Part shown: positions 1 through 7,198 of the stretch, one piece after another
Position numbering within the stretch: the first letter of the stretch is position 1
Layout of the letters: each line of letters begins with the position of its first letter
Source: DATKOF01 sp035524795
Lineage (GTDB): Bacteria > Pseudomonadota > Gammaproteobacteria > Burkholderiales > SG8-41
NCBI GenBank assembly: GCA_035524795.1
Contig: DATKOF010000025.1
Coordinates: forward strand, 1 to 8,865
DNA: 8,865 nt
Direction: 5' to 3'
Notes under the pieces: model-generated
Database searches by the model: none
Seen by the model: only the letters and a program-made list of their open reading frames with translations
What the model was told of the DNA's origin: nothing
Position numbers and translations under genes: made by a program

Positions 1-186
1 GCCGACCTGAAGCACAAGGTCACGATCCTGATCGTGACGCACAACATGCAGCAGGCCGCGCGGGTGTCGGACTTCACCGCCTACATGTACCTCGGCGAGA
101 TGATCGAATTCGACGCCACCGACAAGCTGTTCACGACGCCGAAGCAGAAAGCGACCGAAGATTACATTACCGGCAAGTTCGGTTAA
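1..186 (+). CDS. pstB: PstB, phosphate ABC transporter ATP-binding subunit (3' end only)
   Basis: Only the last 61 codons are in the window. PstB is the cytoplasmic ATPase of the high-affinity PstSCAB phosphate importer. The visible part starts just before the switch (H-loop) histidine, in IVTHNMQQAARVSD, continues with the GEMIEFD strand and ends with EDYITGKFG, the typical PstB C-terminus. Family assignment is firm because the order of H-loop, GE-hydrophobic-EF and the DYITGKFG tail is characteristic. The stop codon TAA (184-186) overlaps the stop of the opposing aquaporin gene inside one TTAA palindrome. The last twelve codons use gat, att and ggt, whereas the preceding part prefers GC-ending codons. 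A second copy of this tail lies at 1731-1766, so this tail was probably brought in with the ars operon. PstB stays intact because the imported tail encodes almost the same residues. Confidence 0.93.
   Translation, partial: ADLKHKVTILIVTHNMQQAARVSDFTAYMYLGEMIEFDATDKLFTTPKQKATEDYITGKFG
151..186 (+). repeat. Left copy of the duplicated pstB 3' end (direct repeat, junction of ars islet)
   Basis: These 36 bases encode ATEDYITGKFG plus the stop and match 1731-1766 at 31 of 36 positions. The differences are at 154, 162, 168, 183 and 185. Only the first changes an amino acid (Thr to Pro), two are third-base changes in Asp and Ile codons, one is a third-base change in Gly, and one changes the stop from TGA to TAA. 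The copy is in frame with pstB and supplies its functional end. I infer that it is the attachment-side copy contributed by incoming DNA. Confidence 0.8.
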
Positions 187-854
187 TAATTCTTCCGGCC
201 GGGCGGCGTCGTCAACCAGCCCATCACGCCGGTCGCAGCCAGACCTCCCGCAACCTGCGCCACGATAAAAGGCAGCGCATCCGCCGGCCGGATGCCGGCG
301 AAAGTGTCGCTCGCCATGCGCGCCAGCGTCACAGCGGGATTCGCGAATGAAGTCGAGCCGGTGAACCAGTAAGCAGCGGCGATATAACAGCCGACCGCAT
401 AAGGCACCGCCTGCGGACGGCCGCGCACGCAGCCGATGATCACGCTCAGCAATCCGAACGTCGCGACGAACTCGCTCCACCACTGCGCAGCGCCGCTGCG
501 GGCATGATGAGACGCGAAAAATGTCGGTTCGCCGAACATCCAGTGCGCGCAGGCAACGCCCGCGAATGCGCCCACGCACTGGAAAATCATATAAAGTCCC
601 GCCTCGCGCCAGGACAGGTACCGCAGAAAGGCCGTGGCTGTCGTTACCATCGGATTGAAATGCGCATCAAAAATCGCGCCGAAAGCCGCTATCAATGCAA
701 TCAATCCCGCGCCGGTTGCGATCGAATTGGCGAGCAACGCAATCGCCACGCTGCCGCCAGCCAGCCGCTCGCCCATGATGCCGGAGCCGATAATGATTGC
801 CAGCAACAATGCCGTACCGAGCGCTTCCGACGTGAGCCGCTGCGCCAGCGTCAT
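183..854 (-). CDS. Aquaglyceroporin-like MIP channel of the ars operon (AqpS-like)
   Basis: A 223-residue inner-membrane channel with six hydrophobic segments (about 8-27, 36-58, 84-105, 126-145, 150-166 and 192-213) and the two half-helix motifs of the major intrinsic protein family. The first motif is N67-P68-M69 instead of NPA; the second is N172-P173-A174. The position after the second NPA, where most aquaporins and glycerol facilitators have the selectivity-filter arginine, is Val175. From memory, the arsenic channel AqpS of Sinorhizobium meliloti also has valine there. The start codon overlaps the arsC stop (ATGA) and there is no good ribosome binding site, so translation is probably coupled to arsC. 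Position in arsR-arsC-aqp suggests that it lets arsenite, or methylated arsenicals, flow out after reduction of arsenate. MIP family is near certain; the arsenic substrate is inferred from context. The stop codon is formed at the junction with the pstB tail. Confidence 0.88.
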   Translation of the reverse strand: MTLAQRLTSEALGTALLLAIIIGSGIMGERLAGGSVAIALLANSIATGAGLIALIAAFGAIFDAHFNPMVTTATAFLRYLSWREAGLYMIFQCVGAFAGVACAHWMFGEPTFFASHHARSGAAQWWSEFVATFGLLSVIIGCVRGRPQAVPYAVGCYIAAAYWFTGSTSFANPAVTLARMASDTFAGIRPADALPFIVAQVAGGLAATGVMGWLTTPPGRKNY

Positions 855-1354
855 TGGGACTTGCCGATTTCGTCGAGCTTTTTCTGCAAACTCAGTTTAT
901 CGAGCTTGTCCACCGGCAGGTTGACGAAAACGCCGATGCGATTGGACATATGACGGAAGGCCTCGGCAAAGGCGCGGCGTTTCTGCTCATCGGCGCCCTC
1001 GACCGCCGCGGGATCGGGTAATCCCCAGTGCGCGGTCATCGGCTGCCCCGGCCACACCGGGCAAACCTCGTTCGCCGCGTTGTCGCAGACAGTGAACACG
1101 AAATCCAGTTTCGGCGCGTCCGGCCGCGCGAATTCGTTCCAGTCCTTGCTGCGTAAATTATCAGTGGGCAGGCCGGCGCGCCGGATCTGCTCCAGCGCAA
1201 ACGGATTGGGTTTGCCCGACGGATGGCTGCCGGCGCTGAACGCCTTGAAGCGGCCGCGATTGAGCGCCAGATTATTGAGTATCGCCTCGGCCATCAGGCT
1301 GCGCGCCGAATTATGGGTGCAGAGAAACAGCACATTGAATACTTTGTCGGTCAT
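851..1354 (-). CDS. arsC: Arsenate reductase, low-molecular-weight phosphatase type
   Basis: This 167-residue cytoplasmic enzyme reduces arsenate to arsenite. It has the low-molecular-weight tyrosine phosphatase fold: an N-terminal beta strand leads into the P-loop C12-THNSA-R18-S19 (CX5R), and the general-acid loop is D114-P115-A. A second and third cysteine, C90 and C98 in FTVCDNAANEVC, lie where the thioredoxin-coupled enzymes (Staphylococcus aureus ArsC C10, C82, C89) carry their redox relay, so a triple-cysteine mechanism is likely. The family is about 130-170 residues long; the extra C-terminal stretch after about 148 is charged and lysine-rich. The start is supported by a ribosome binding site (minus-strand AAGGGGA at 1361-1367, six bases before ATG) and by a 4-base overlap with the arsR stop. 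The 3' end overlaps the aquaporin start. Whether thioredoxin or glutaredoxin is the electron donor cannot be decided here. Confidence 0.93.
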   Translation of the reverse strand: MTDKVFNVLFLCTHNSARSLMAEAILNNLALNRGRFKAFSAGSHPSGKPNPFALEQIRRAGLPTDNLRSKDWNEFARPDAPKLDFVFTVCDNAANEVCPVWPGQPMTAHWGLPDPAAVEGADEQKRRAFAEAFRHMSNRIGVFVNLPVDKLDKLSLQKKLDEIGKSQ

Positions 1355-1683
1355 GCAGTTTCCCCTTCCTTGCAGGCCGTTGCATTAGCCACGCATGGAT
1401 TCCCGCCGCAGCAGTTTTCCGTCATGAATTTCACCAGCGCATTCATCGAACGAAAATCCGCCGCATAGGTAATGAAGCGGCCTTCCTGTTTCGCCGTGAT
1501 CAGTCCCGCCCCCGTCAGTTCTTTCAGGTGAAAAGACAGGGTCGCCGGGGGGATGGCCAGATGCTGCATGATCTTCCCAACGTTCATTCCCCGCGGGCCC
1601 GCCTCGACCAAGCGGCGGAAAATGGCCAGCCGCGACTCCTGCGCCAGCGCCCCCAATGCCCGCACTGCGTCCTTTGATTTCAT
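1351..1683 (-). CDS. arsR: ArsR-family arsenite-responsive repressor
   Basis: A 110-residue dimeric winged-helix repressor of the ArsR/SmtB family and first gene of the ars operon. The DNA-recognition part is VGKIMQHLAIPPATLSFHLKEL (about 35-56), followed by the wing GLITAKQEGRFITYA (60-74). The classical E. coli ELCVCDLC metal site in the recognition helix is absent. Instead the C-terminal tail has C91, C92, C97 and C104. This resembles the Acidithiobacillus ferrooxidans type of ArsR, where C95, C96 and C102 near the C-terminus bind As(III). I infer that C91, C92 and C97 form the three-coordinate As(III) site. The start is the only reasonable ATG; a weak GGA lies just upstream. The stop overlaps the arsC start by ATGA. 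It presumably represses its own promoter in 1684-1724. Confidence 0.93.
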   Translation of the reverse strand: MKSKDAVRALGALAQESRLAIFRRLVEAGPRGMNVGKIMQHLAIPPATLSFHLKELTGAGLITAKQEGRFITYAADFRSMNALVKFMTENCCGGNPCVANATACKEGETA

Positions 1684-1724
1684 ATTTCCAATAATATAGA
1701 AGTATTGTGACAGAAAAAAGACGC
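1684..1724 (-). promoter_or_regulatory. Putative ars operon promoter and ArsR operator
   Basis: A short AT-rich stretch separates the arsR start from the duplicated pstB tail and is the only room for the operon promoter. On the minus strand it contains TATATT (plus-strand 1693-1698), a good match to a sigma-70 -10 box; a -35 box is not clear. An inverted repeat CAATA (1689-1693), nine bases, TATTG (1703-1707) straddles this -10 candidate, which is the expected position of an autorepressing ArsR operator. The sequence elements are seen; the binding function is inferred. Confidence 0.45.
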
Positions 1725-1766
1725 TTGAAGGCGCCCGAAGACTACATCACCGGCAAGTTCGGCTGA
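1725..1766 (+). pseudogene. Orphan pstB 3' end (displaced native tail, right direct repeat)
   Basis: Read in frame, this piece gives LKAPEDYITGKFG and a TGA stop (1764-1766), the usual end of PstB, but no pstB body precedes it: the arsR promoter does. The best-matching 36 bases (1731-1766) are 31 of 36 identical to the live pstB end at 151-186, with mostly synonymous differences. All variable third positions here are C (gac, atc, ggc), as in the host housekeeping genes, and the pst-side terminator follows directly. This makes it the likely ancestral pstB tail, stranded about 1.6 kb away by insertion of the ars operon. It is far too short to be a gene. Confidence 0.8.
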
Positions 1767-1789
1767 TGCTCCTACCAGTCGCAGAAAAC

Positions 1790-1816
1790 AAAACGGGCGC
1801 CATGTGCGCCCGTTTT
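1790..1816. terminator. Bidirectional intrinsic terminator
   Basis: A perfect 11-base inverted repeat (1790-1800 and 1806-1816) with a 5-base loop has a GC-rich core and A/T runs at its base, so either strand gives a hairpin ending in a T run. On the minus strand the T tract is longer (TTTTGTTTTC), suiting termination of the GIY-YIG/glmM transcript about 50 bases after its stop. On the plus strand it lies 23 bases after the displaced pstB tail and was probably the original end of the pst operon. It also shields the ars promoter from readthrough from the glmM side. Confidence 0.85.
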
Positions 1817-1868
1817 GCGTTCGACAATTCGAGCCTAGCCCCTTTAAATTAAATTAGCCGTTCGACGA

Positions 1869-2351
1869 CTAAGCATCGCTCTGCAAAAGAACCTGTCGCG
1901 ATGGCAACCAACTACGGGCGCCCCGATTACCGGAAAAGGTGATCTTGTGTACGGGGGTTCGCGTACCTTGAACGTTTAGTAATTCATATCCTTCGACCAA
2001 TGCCGTTCGAATGAGTGCCGACTCCACTAGCTCAAGGATTCGCGCAATCTGCTGCCCCGGGCGGCTTAGAATAGGCGCTAACAACAAAACTCGGTAACCA
2101 GCGGCGGCGTCTTCCAATCCTCGCATCAGACGAAGGTTGTTATTGAGGTGCCCCCAGATACGATCAGAAAGACTTGTCGTCCGGCCGATATATAAAGGCA
2201 CGATGGAATCGCCATGCGCACGTGCGAACACATATATGCCAGGGGCGTCTGGTATGCAGTCCCAGTCATCATCGTGAATGTTATAGATAAGACCATCACG
2301 AGTACCATCAATGAGATCCAATGGTTCGAGCCACCTAAGTTGAATGTCCAT
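1869..2351 (-). CDS. Stand-alone GIY-YIG nuclease-fold protein of unknown function
   Basis: A 160-residue protein whose middle is a GIY-YIG domain: G38-I39-Y40 opens the first strand and Y54-I55-G56 the second, followed by R64 and H68 in SLSDRIWGHLNNN, then a helix with E110 in ELVESALIRTAL, the usual metal-binding glutamate position, and N126 in LLNVQ. The catalytic pattern appears complete, so nuclease activity is plausible. No DNA-binding or other domain is attached; the first 30 residues are acidic and the tail is short. Its codon and base use are clearly less GC-rich than glmM next to it, which suggests acquisition. The ATG has a minus-strand AGAGGG about five bases upstream, and the gene starts only 18 bases after the glmM stop, so it is probably read from that operon. 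I do not recognise a specific family; a defence, repair or mobile-element role would be a guess. Confidence 0.8.
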   Translation of the reverse strand: MDIQLRWLEPLDLIDGTRDGLIYNIHDDDWDCIPDAPGIYVFARAHGDSIVPLYIGRTTSLSDRIWGHLNNNLRLMRGLEDAAAGYRVLLLAPILSRPGQQIARILELVESALIRTALVEGYELLNVQGTRTPVHKITFSGNRGARSWLPSRQVLLQSDA

Positions 2352-2369
2352 CTCGCCCTCTACCTGATT

Positions 2370-3713
2370 TCAAGTTACTACCCTGATTACCCCCGCGATC
2401 GTCCGCGCCCAGCGGTTGACTGTGGTGCGCAATTTTCCTTCCACCATCACGCGAATCACCGGCTCGGTGCCGGAATTGCGCAGCAGCACCCGGCCGCTGC
2501 CATCCAGCGCCGCCTGCGCCGCGCCGACCGCCTGCCGGATGCGGCGGTTGGCGGAAACATCCACATGCCGCGCGGTGCGCACGTTGATCAGCACCTGTGG
2601 GTAAAGCGTAACCGGCGCCGCGGCCTCGGCTAGCGTCATGCGGTCGGCCCGCAGCGCGGCTAGCACCTGCAATGCGGATACGATGCCGTCGCCGGTGGTA
2701 TGGCGCTCGAGGCAGACGATGTGTCCGGAATTCTCGCCGCCGAGCCGCCAGCCGTGCCTGCGTAGCAACTCCAGCACGTAGCGGTCGCCAACCTTGGCGC
2801 GCGCGAACGGGATCTTGAGTCTGGCCAGCGCGTGCTCCATGCCGAGGTTGGTCATCTGGGTGCCGACCACGCCGCCCTTCAACTGCCCGCGCCGCTGGCG
2901 ATGCGCGGCGATCACGTACAGCAACTGGTCGCCGTCGTAGAGCCGGCCGTCGCCGTCAACCATGACCAGCCGGTCGCCGTCGCCGTCGAGCGCGATGCCG
3001 AGGTTGGCGCGCGCGCGCTTCACCGCGCGCCGCAGCGCCTGCGGATGGGTCGCGCCGCATCCTTTATTGATGTTGAAGCCGTCCGGCTTATCGCCGATGG
3101 CAATGACGCTGGCGCCCAGCTCGCGGAACACGCGCGGCGCAACGTGGTAGGCCGCGCCGTGCGCGCAGTCCACCACCAGCTTGAGGCCGCGCAGGTCGAG
3201 CCGCGCCGGGAATGCGCTCTTGCAGAATTCGACGTAGCGGTCGGCCGCGTCATCGATGCGGCGCGCCTTGCCGATGCGCGCCGGCGGCGCGCAGCGCAGC
3301 GGCCGCGCCAGTTCGCGCTCGATCGCGGTTTCGACCGCGTCCGGCAGTTTGAAGCCGTCGCCGGAAAAAAATTTGATGCCGTTGTCGTCGTACGGATTGT
3401 GCGAGGCGCTGATGACGACGCCGGCCGATAGTTTCAGCGCGCGTGTCAGATGGGCGATCGCCGGCGTCGGCAGCGGGCCGACCAGCAGCACGTCGACGCC
3501 GGCGGCGGCGAAGCCAGCCTCAAGCGCCGACTCCAGCATGTAGCCTGACACCCGCGTGTCCTTGCCGATCAGCACCGCCGGCCGGCCGCGCGCACTGCGG
3601 CGCGCCAGTACGCGGCCCGCCGCATAGCCGAGCCGCAATACGAAATCGGGCGTGATCGGCATCGTACCGACTTTGCCGCGCACGCCGTCCGTGCCAAAAT
3701 ATTTTCTTCTCAT
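2370..3713 (-). CDS. glmM: Phosphoglucosamine mutase GlmM
   Basis: Converts glucosamine-6-phosphate to glucosamine-1-phosphate, the step before UDP-N-acetylglucosamine in peptidoglycan and lipopolysaccharide synthesis. With the start at 3713 it has 447 residues, the normal length. The signature parts are all present: N-terminal YFGTDGVRG, the phosphoserine loop SASHNP with catalytic S104, the magnesium loop D243-G-D245-G-D247-R248, the sugar-specificity motif GGENSGH (325-331) and the C-terminal phosphate-binding loop RNSGTEP (412-418). An upstream ATG in the same frame at 3740 would add MDGGKRRKK, which is not family-like. The chosen ATG overlaps the folP stop as ATGA (3710-3713), implying translational coupling, as there is no good ribosome binding site. 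folP-glmM adjacency is conserved in gamma- and betaproteobacteria. Confidence 0.96.
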   Translation of the reverse strand: MRRKYFGTDGVRGKVGTMPITPDFVLRLGYAAGRVLARRSARGRPAVLIGKDTRVSGYMLESALEAGFAAAGVDVLLVGPLPTPAIAHLTRALKLSAGVVISASHNPYDDNGIKFFSGDGFKLPDAVETAIERELARPLRCAPPARIGKARRIDDAADRYVEFCKSAFPARLDLRGLKLVVDCAHGAAYHVAPRVFRELGASVIAIGDKPDGFNINKGCGATHPQALRRAVKRARANLGIALDGDGDRLVMVDGDGRLYDGDQLLYVIAAHRQRRGQLKGGVVGTQMTNLGMEHALARLKIPFARAKVGDRYVLELLRRHGWRLGGENSGHIVCLERHTTGDGIVSALQVLAALRADRMTLAEAAAPVTLYPQVLINVRTARHVDVSANRRIRQAVGAAQAALDGSGRVLLRNSGTEPVIRVMVEGKLRTTVNRWARTIAGVIRVVT

Positions 3714-4540
3714 TTTTTTACGTCGTTTACCGCCGTCCATACCGCAAGCGCATCGCGCGTCGCTGCGACATCGTGCGCGCGCACGATTCGCGCCCCCTTC
3801 TCCACCGCGATCAACGCCGCCGCGATGCTTGCGGATAGCCGTTCGCCGACATCGCGGCCGGTAATCGCACCGAGCATCGATTTGCGCGAAACCCCTACTA
3901 GTAGCGTTGTTCCGATCGTTTGCAGGTGGTCAAGGCCACGCAACAGCTCGAGATTATGCGCCAGCGTTTTGCCGAAACCAAAACCGGGATCGATCGCGAT
4001 GCGTTCGGCGGCAATACCGGCGCCGCGCGCCGCGCGCACGCGTCCGTCAAGAAAACCAGCGACTTCCGTTACCACATCAGCATAGTGCGGCGCGGCCTGC
4101 ATGTCCGCCGGCGTGCCCTGTTTGTGCATCAGGCACACCGCAGCATCGCTGGCGGCGACCGTCTCCAGCGCGCCCGCCGCCTGCAGCGCGTTGATGTCGT
4201 TGATCATCGCCGCGCCGGCGGCGATCGCCTCGCGCATCAGTTCCGGTTTCTGCGTATCCACCGACAGCGGCGCCGGCACGCCGGCCAGCTTCTCAAGCAC
4301 CGGCAGCACCCGCCGCCGTTCTTGGTCGAGCGTAACGCTCTGGCTGCCCGGTCGCGTCGATTCGCCGCCGATGTCCACGATGTCGGCGCCTTCATCGAGC
4401 AGCCGGCGGGCATGATCGGCAGCAGCATGGGGATCGGCAAAGCGGCCGCCGTCGGAAAAGGAATCGGGCGTCACGTTGACGACGCCCATGATCAGCGGCC
4501 GCTCAAGCGGCAGCCGGAACTTGCCACACTGGAAAAACAT
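3710..4540 (-). CDS. folP: Dihydropteroate synthase FolP
   Basis: Condenses p-aminobenzoate with 6-hydroxymethyl-dihydropterin diphosphate in folate synthesis and is the sulfonamide target. From the chosen ATG the protein has 276 residues (E. coli 282). It shows the full set of TIM-barrel motifs: VNVTPDSFSDGG (21-32), DIGGESTRPGS (56-66), LSVDTQKPE (92-100), INDINAL (113-119), LMHKQGTP (137-144), IDPGFGFGKT (183-192) and GVSRKS (216-221), the last carrying the pterin- and substrate-binding K220. The frame stays open upstream to an ATG at 4723, but that extension is arginine-rich, overlaps ftsH and is a shadow of it. The start used is 55 bases after the ftsH stop. No clear ribosome binding site is seen before it, and a GTG at 4555 is a weaker alternative. 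The stop overlaps the glmM start. Confidence 0.95.
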   Translation of the reverse strand: MFFQCGKFRLPLERPLIMGVVNVTPDSFSDGGRFADPHAAADHARRLLDEGADIVDIGGESTRPGSQSVTLDQERRRVLPVLEKLAGVPAPLSVDTQKPELMREAIAAGAAMINDINALQAAGALETVAASDAAVCLMHKQGTPADMQAAPHYADVVTEVAGFLDGRVRAARGAGIAAERIAIDPGFGFGKTLAHNLELLRGLDHLQTIGTTLLVGVSRKSMLGAITGRDVGERLSASIAAALIAVEKGARIVRAHDVAATRDALAVWTAVNDVKK

Positions 4541-4595
4541 ACGGAGAGAAAACACCGCGCGGCGACGCGGACCGTTCTGCTCCGCGCCGCGGCGA

Positions 4596-6482
<1,887 letters not shown>

Positions 6483-6484
6483 AT

Positions 6485-6498
6485 TACGCTCCTTGTTG
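6485..6498 (-). promoter_or_regulatory. Ribosome binding site that favours a TTG start for ftsH
   Basis: On the minus strand this stretch reads AAGGAG (plus-strand CTCCTT, 6489-6494) followed by CGTAAT and then TTG. Spacing of six bases to TTG at 6480-6482 is near ideal, while the ATG at 6471-6473 would be 15 bases away. It decides the start chosen for ftsH. Confidence 0.6.
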
Positions 6499-6531
6499 CC
6501 TGACCCAGTTCGTTTCAATTCTAGCGGCTTT

Positions 6532-7185
6532 TCAGCCCGCAGTGCCAGTGTCTTTCTCCACAGCCGGATGTTTCAATCCGCTGCCCAGCAGGTAAATTTC
6601 GCTGCTGCGGTCGCGCGACGCTTCCGGTTTGCGCGACACCACCTGCCTGAATTGCGCCCGCATCCTGTGTAAAAACCCTTCAAATCCGGCGCCTTGAAAT
6701 ACCTTGACCAGAAAACGGCCGTCCGGTTTCAGGCGGGCGGCGGAAAATTCCAGCGCCCCTTCGGCCAGTTCCAGCGCGCGTGCCTGATCGCTGGCCGCAA
6801 TACCGCTGATATTGGGCGCCATATCGGAAAGCACAAGATCCACCGCGCGGCCGGCCAGTATCCCGCACAGCGCCGCCAGCGCCGCAGGGTCGCGGAAATC
6901 ACCGCACAGCGCCGTCACCCCGCGCACCGGCGCCATCTCCAGCACGTCGAGCGCAACCACCATGCCGCTGCGGCCGACTGCGGCAGCCGCGACCTGCGAC
7001 CAGCCGCCGGGCGCCGCGCCGAGATCCACCACCGTGATGCCCGGCGCGAACAGCCGGTCGCGCGCGGCGATTTGCTGCAGCTTGTAAGCGGCGCGCGAGC
7101 GGTAGCCTTCCTTCTGCGCGCGCTGCACGAACGGATCGGCGACATGCGCGCGCATCCAGTTCTTCGATTTCGAACTCCGCTTCAT
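6532..7185 (-). CDS. rlmE: 23S rRNA 2'-O-ribose (U2552) methyltransferase RlmE
   Basis: RlmE (FtsJ/RrmJ) uses S-adenosylmethionine to methylate the 2'-OH of U2552 in the A-loop of 23S rRNA at a late stage of 50S assembly. The 217-residue protein has the expected length. The SAM-binding motif I is VVDLGAAPGGWSQ (52-64). The catalytic tetrad is complete: K35 in RAAYKL, D121 in LSDMAPNISG, K161 in FLVKVFQG and E196 in SSEIYLL. The N-terminal SKNWMRAHVADPFVQRAQKEGYRSRAAYKL is the characteristic RlmE opening. It is directly upstream of ftsH, the classical rlmE-ftsH pair, which is heat-shock controlled in E. coli; I find no convincing sigma-32 promoter here. Its start is 13 bases from the divergent YhbY gene, so its promoter must lie inside that gene. 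Confidence 0.96.
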   Translation of the reverse strand: MKRSSKSKNWMRAHVADPFVQRAQKEGYRSRAAYKLQQIAARDRLFAPGITVVDLGAAPGGWSQVAAAAVGRSGMVVALDVLEMAPVRGVTALCGDFRDPAALAALCGILAGRAVDLVLSDMAPNISGIAASDQARALELAEGALEFSAARLKPDGRFLVKVFQGAGFEGFLHRMRAQFRQVVSRKPEASRDRSSEIYLLGSGLKHPAVEKDTGTAG

Positions 7186-7186
7186 T

Positions 7187-7192
7187 TACAAT
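7187..7192 (+). promoter_or_regulatory. Candidate -10 box giving a leaderless yhbY transcript
   Basis: TACAAT matches the sigma-70 -10 consensus at five of six positions and sits in the 13-base gap between the rlmE and yhbY starts. Transcription would begin about seven bases downstream, at or next to the yhbY ATG (7199). The gene has no Shine-Dalgarno sequence, which fits leaderless initiation. No good -35 box is seen, so this is tentative. Confidence 0.35.
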
Positions 7193-7198
7193 CCATCC

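Larger units (their letters stand above)
151..1766. other. Arsenic-resistance islet inserted at the 3' end of pstB
   Basis: The segment is bounded by direct repeats of the pstB 3' end (151-186 and 1731-1766) and holds arsR, arsC and an aquaporin gene, all on the minus strand. Its base composition looks less GC-rich than the carB-glmM block. The outer repeat is followed by an intrinsic terminator, as expected of the original pst operon end. This layout resembles integration into the 3' end of a conserved gene, where the element carries a replacement gene end, as known for elements at guaA or icd. No integrase, transposase or terminal inverted repeat is visible, so the mechanism is unknown. It could have been moved in trans, have lost its integrase, or have arisen by recombination with a related pst-ars locus. 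The duplication is seen directly; insertion and its direction are inferred. Confidence 0.6.

Noticed and set aside
2832..3431. 199-codon plus-strand open frame opposite glmM
   Set aside because: A shadow of glmM produced by high third-position GC; no motifs, no ribosome binding site.
3713..3740. Nine-residue N-terminal extension of GlmM to an ATG at 3740
   Set aside because: MDGGKRRKK is not a GlmM beginning, and the ATG at 3713 couples to the folP stop through ATGA.
6483..6531. TTGAAA in the rlmE-ftsH gap as a sigma-32 -35 element
   Set aside because: No matching CCCCAT-type -10 at the proper spacing; a single hexamer is not enough.
6515..6540. Imperfect hairpin around the rlmE stop (GCGGGCT/AGCCGC with a GAAA loop on the minus strand)
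   Set aside because: The stem has a bulge and no T tract follows, and the next gene ftsH is 49 bases on in the same operon, so a terminator is not supported.
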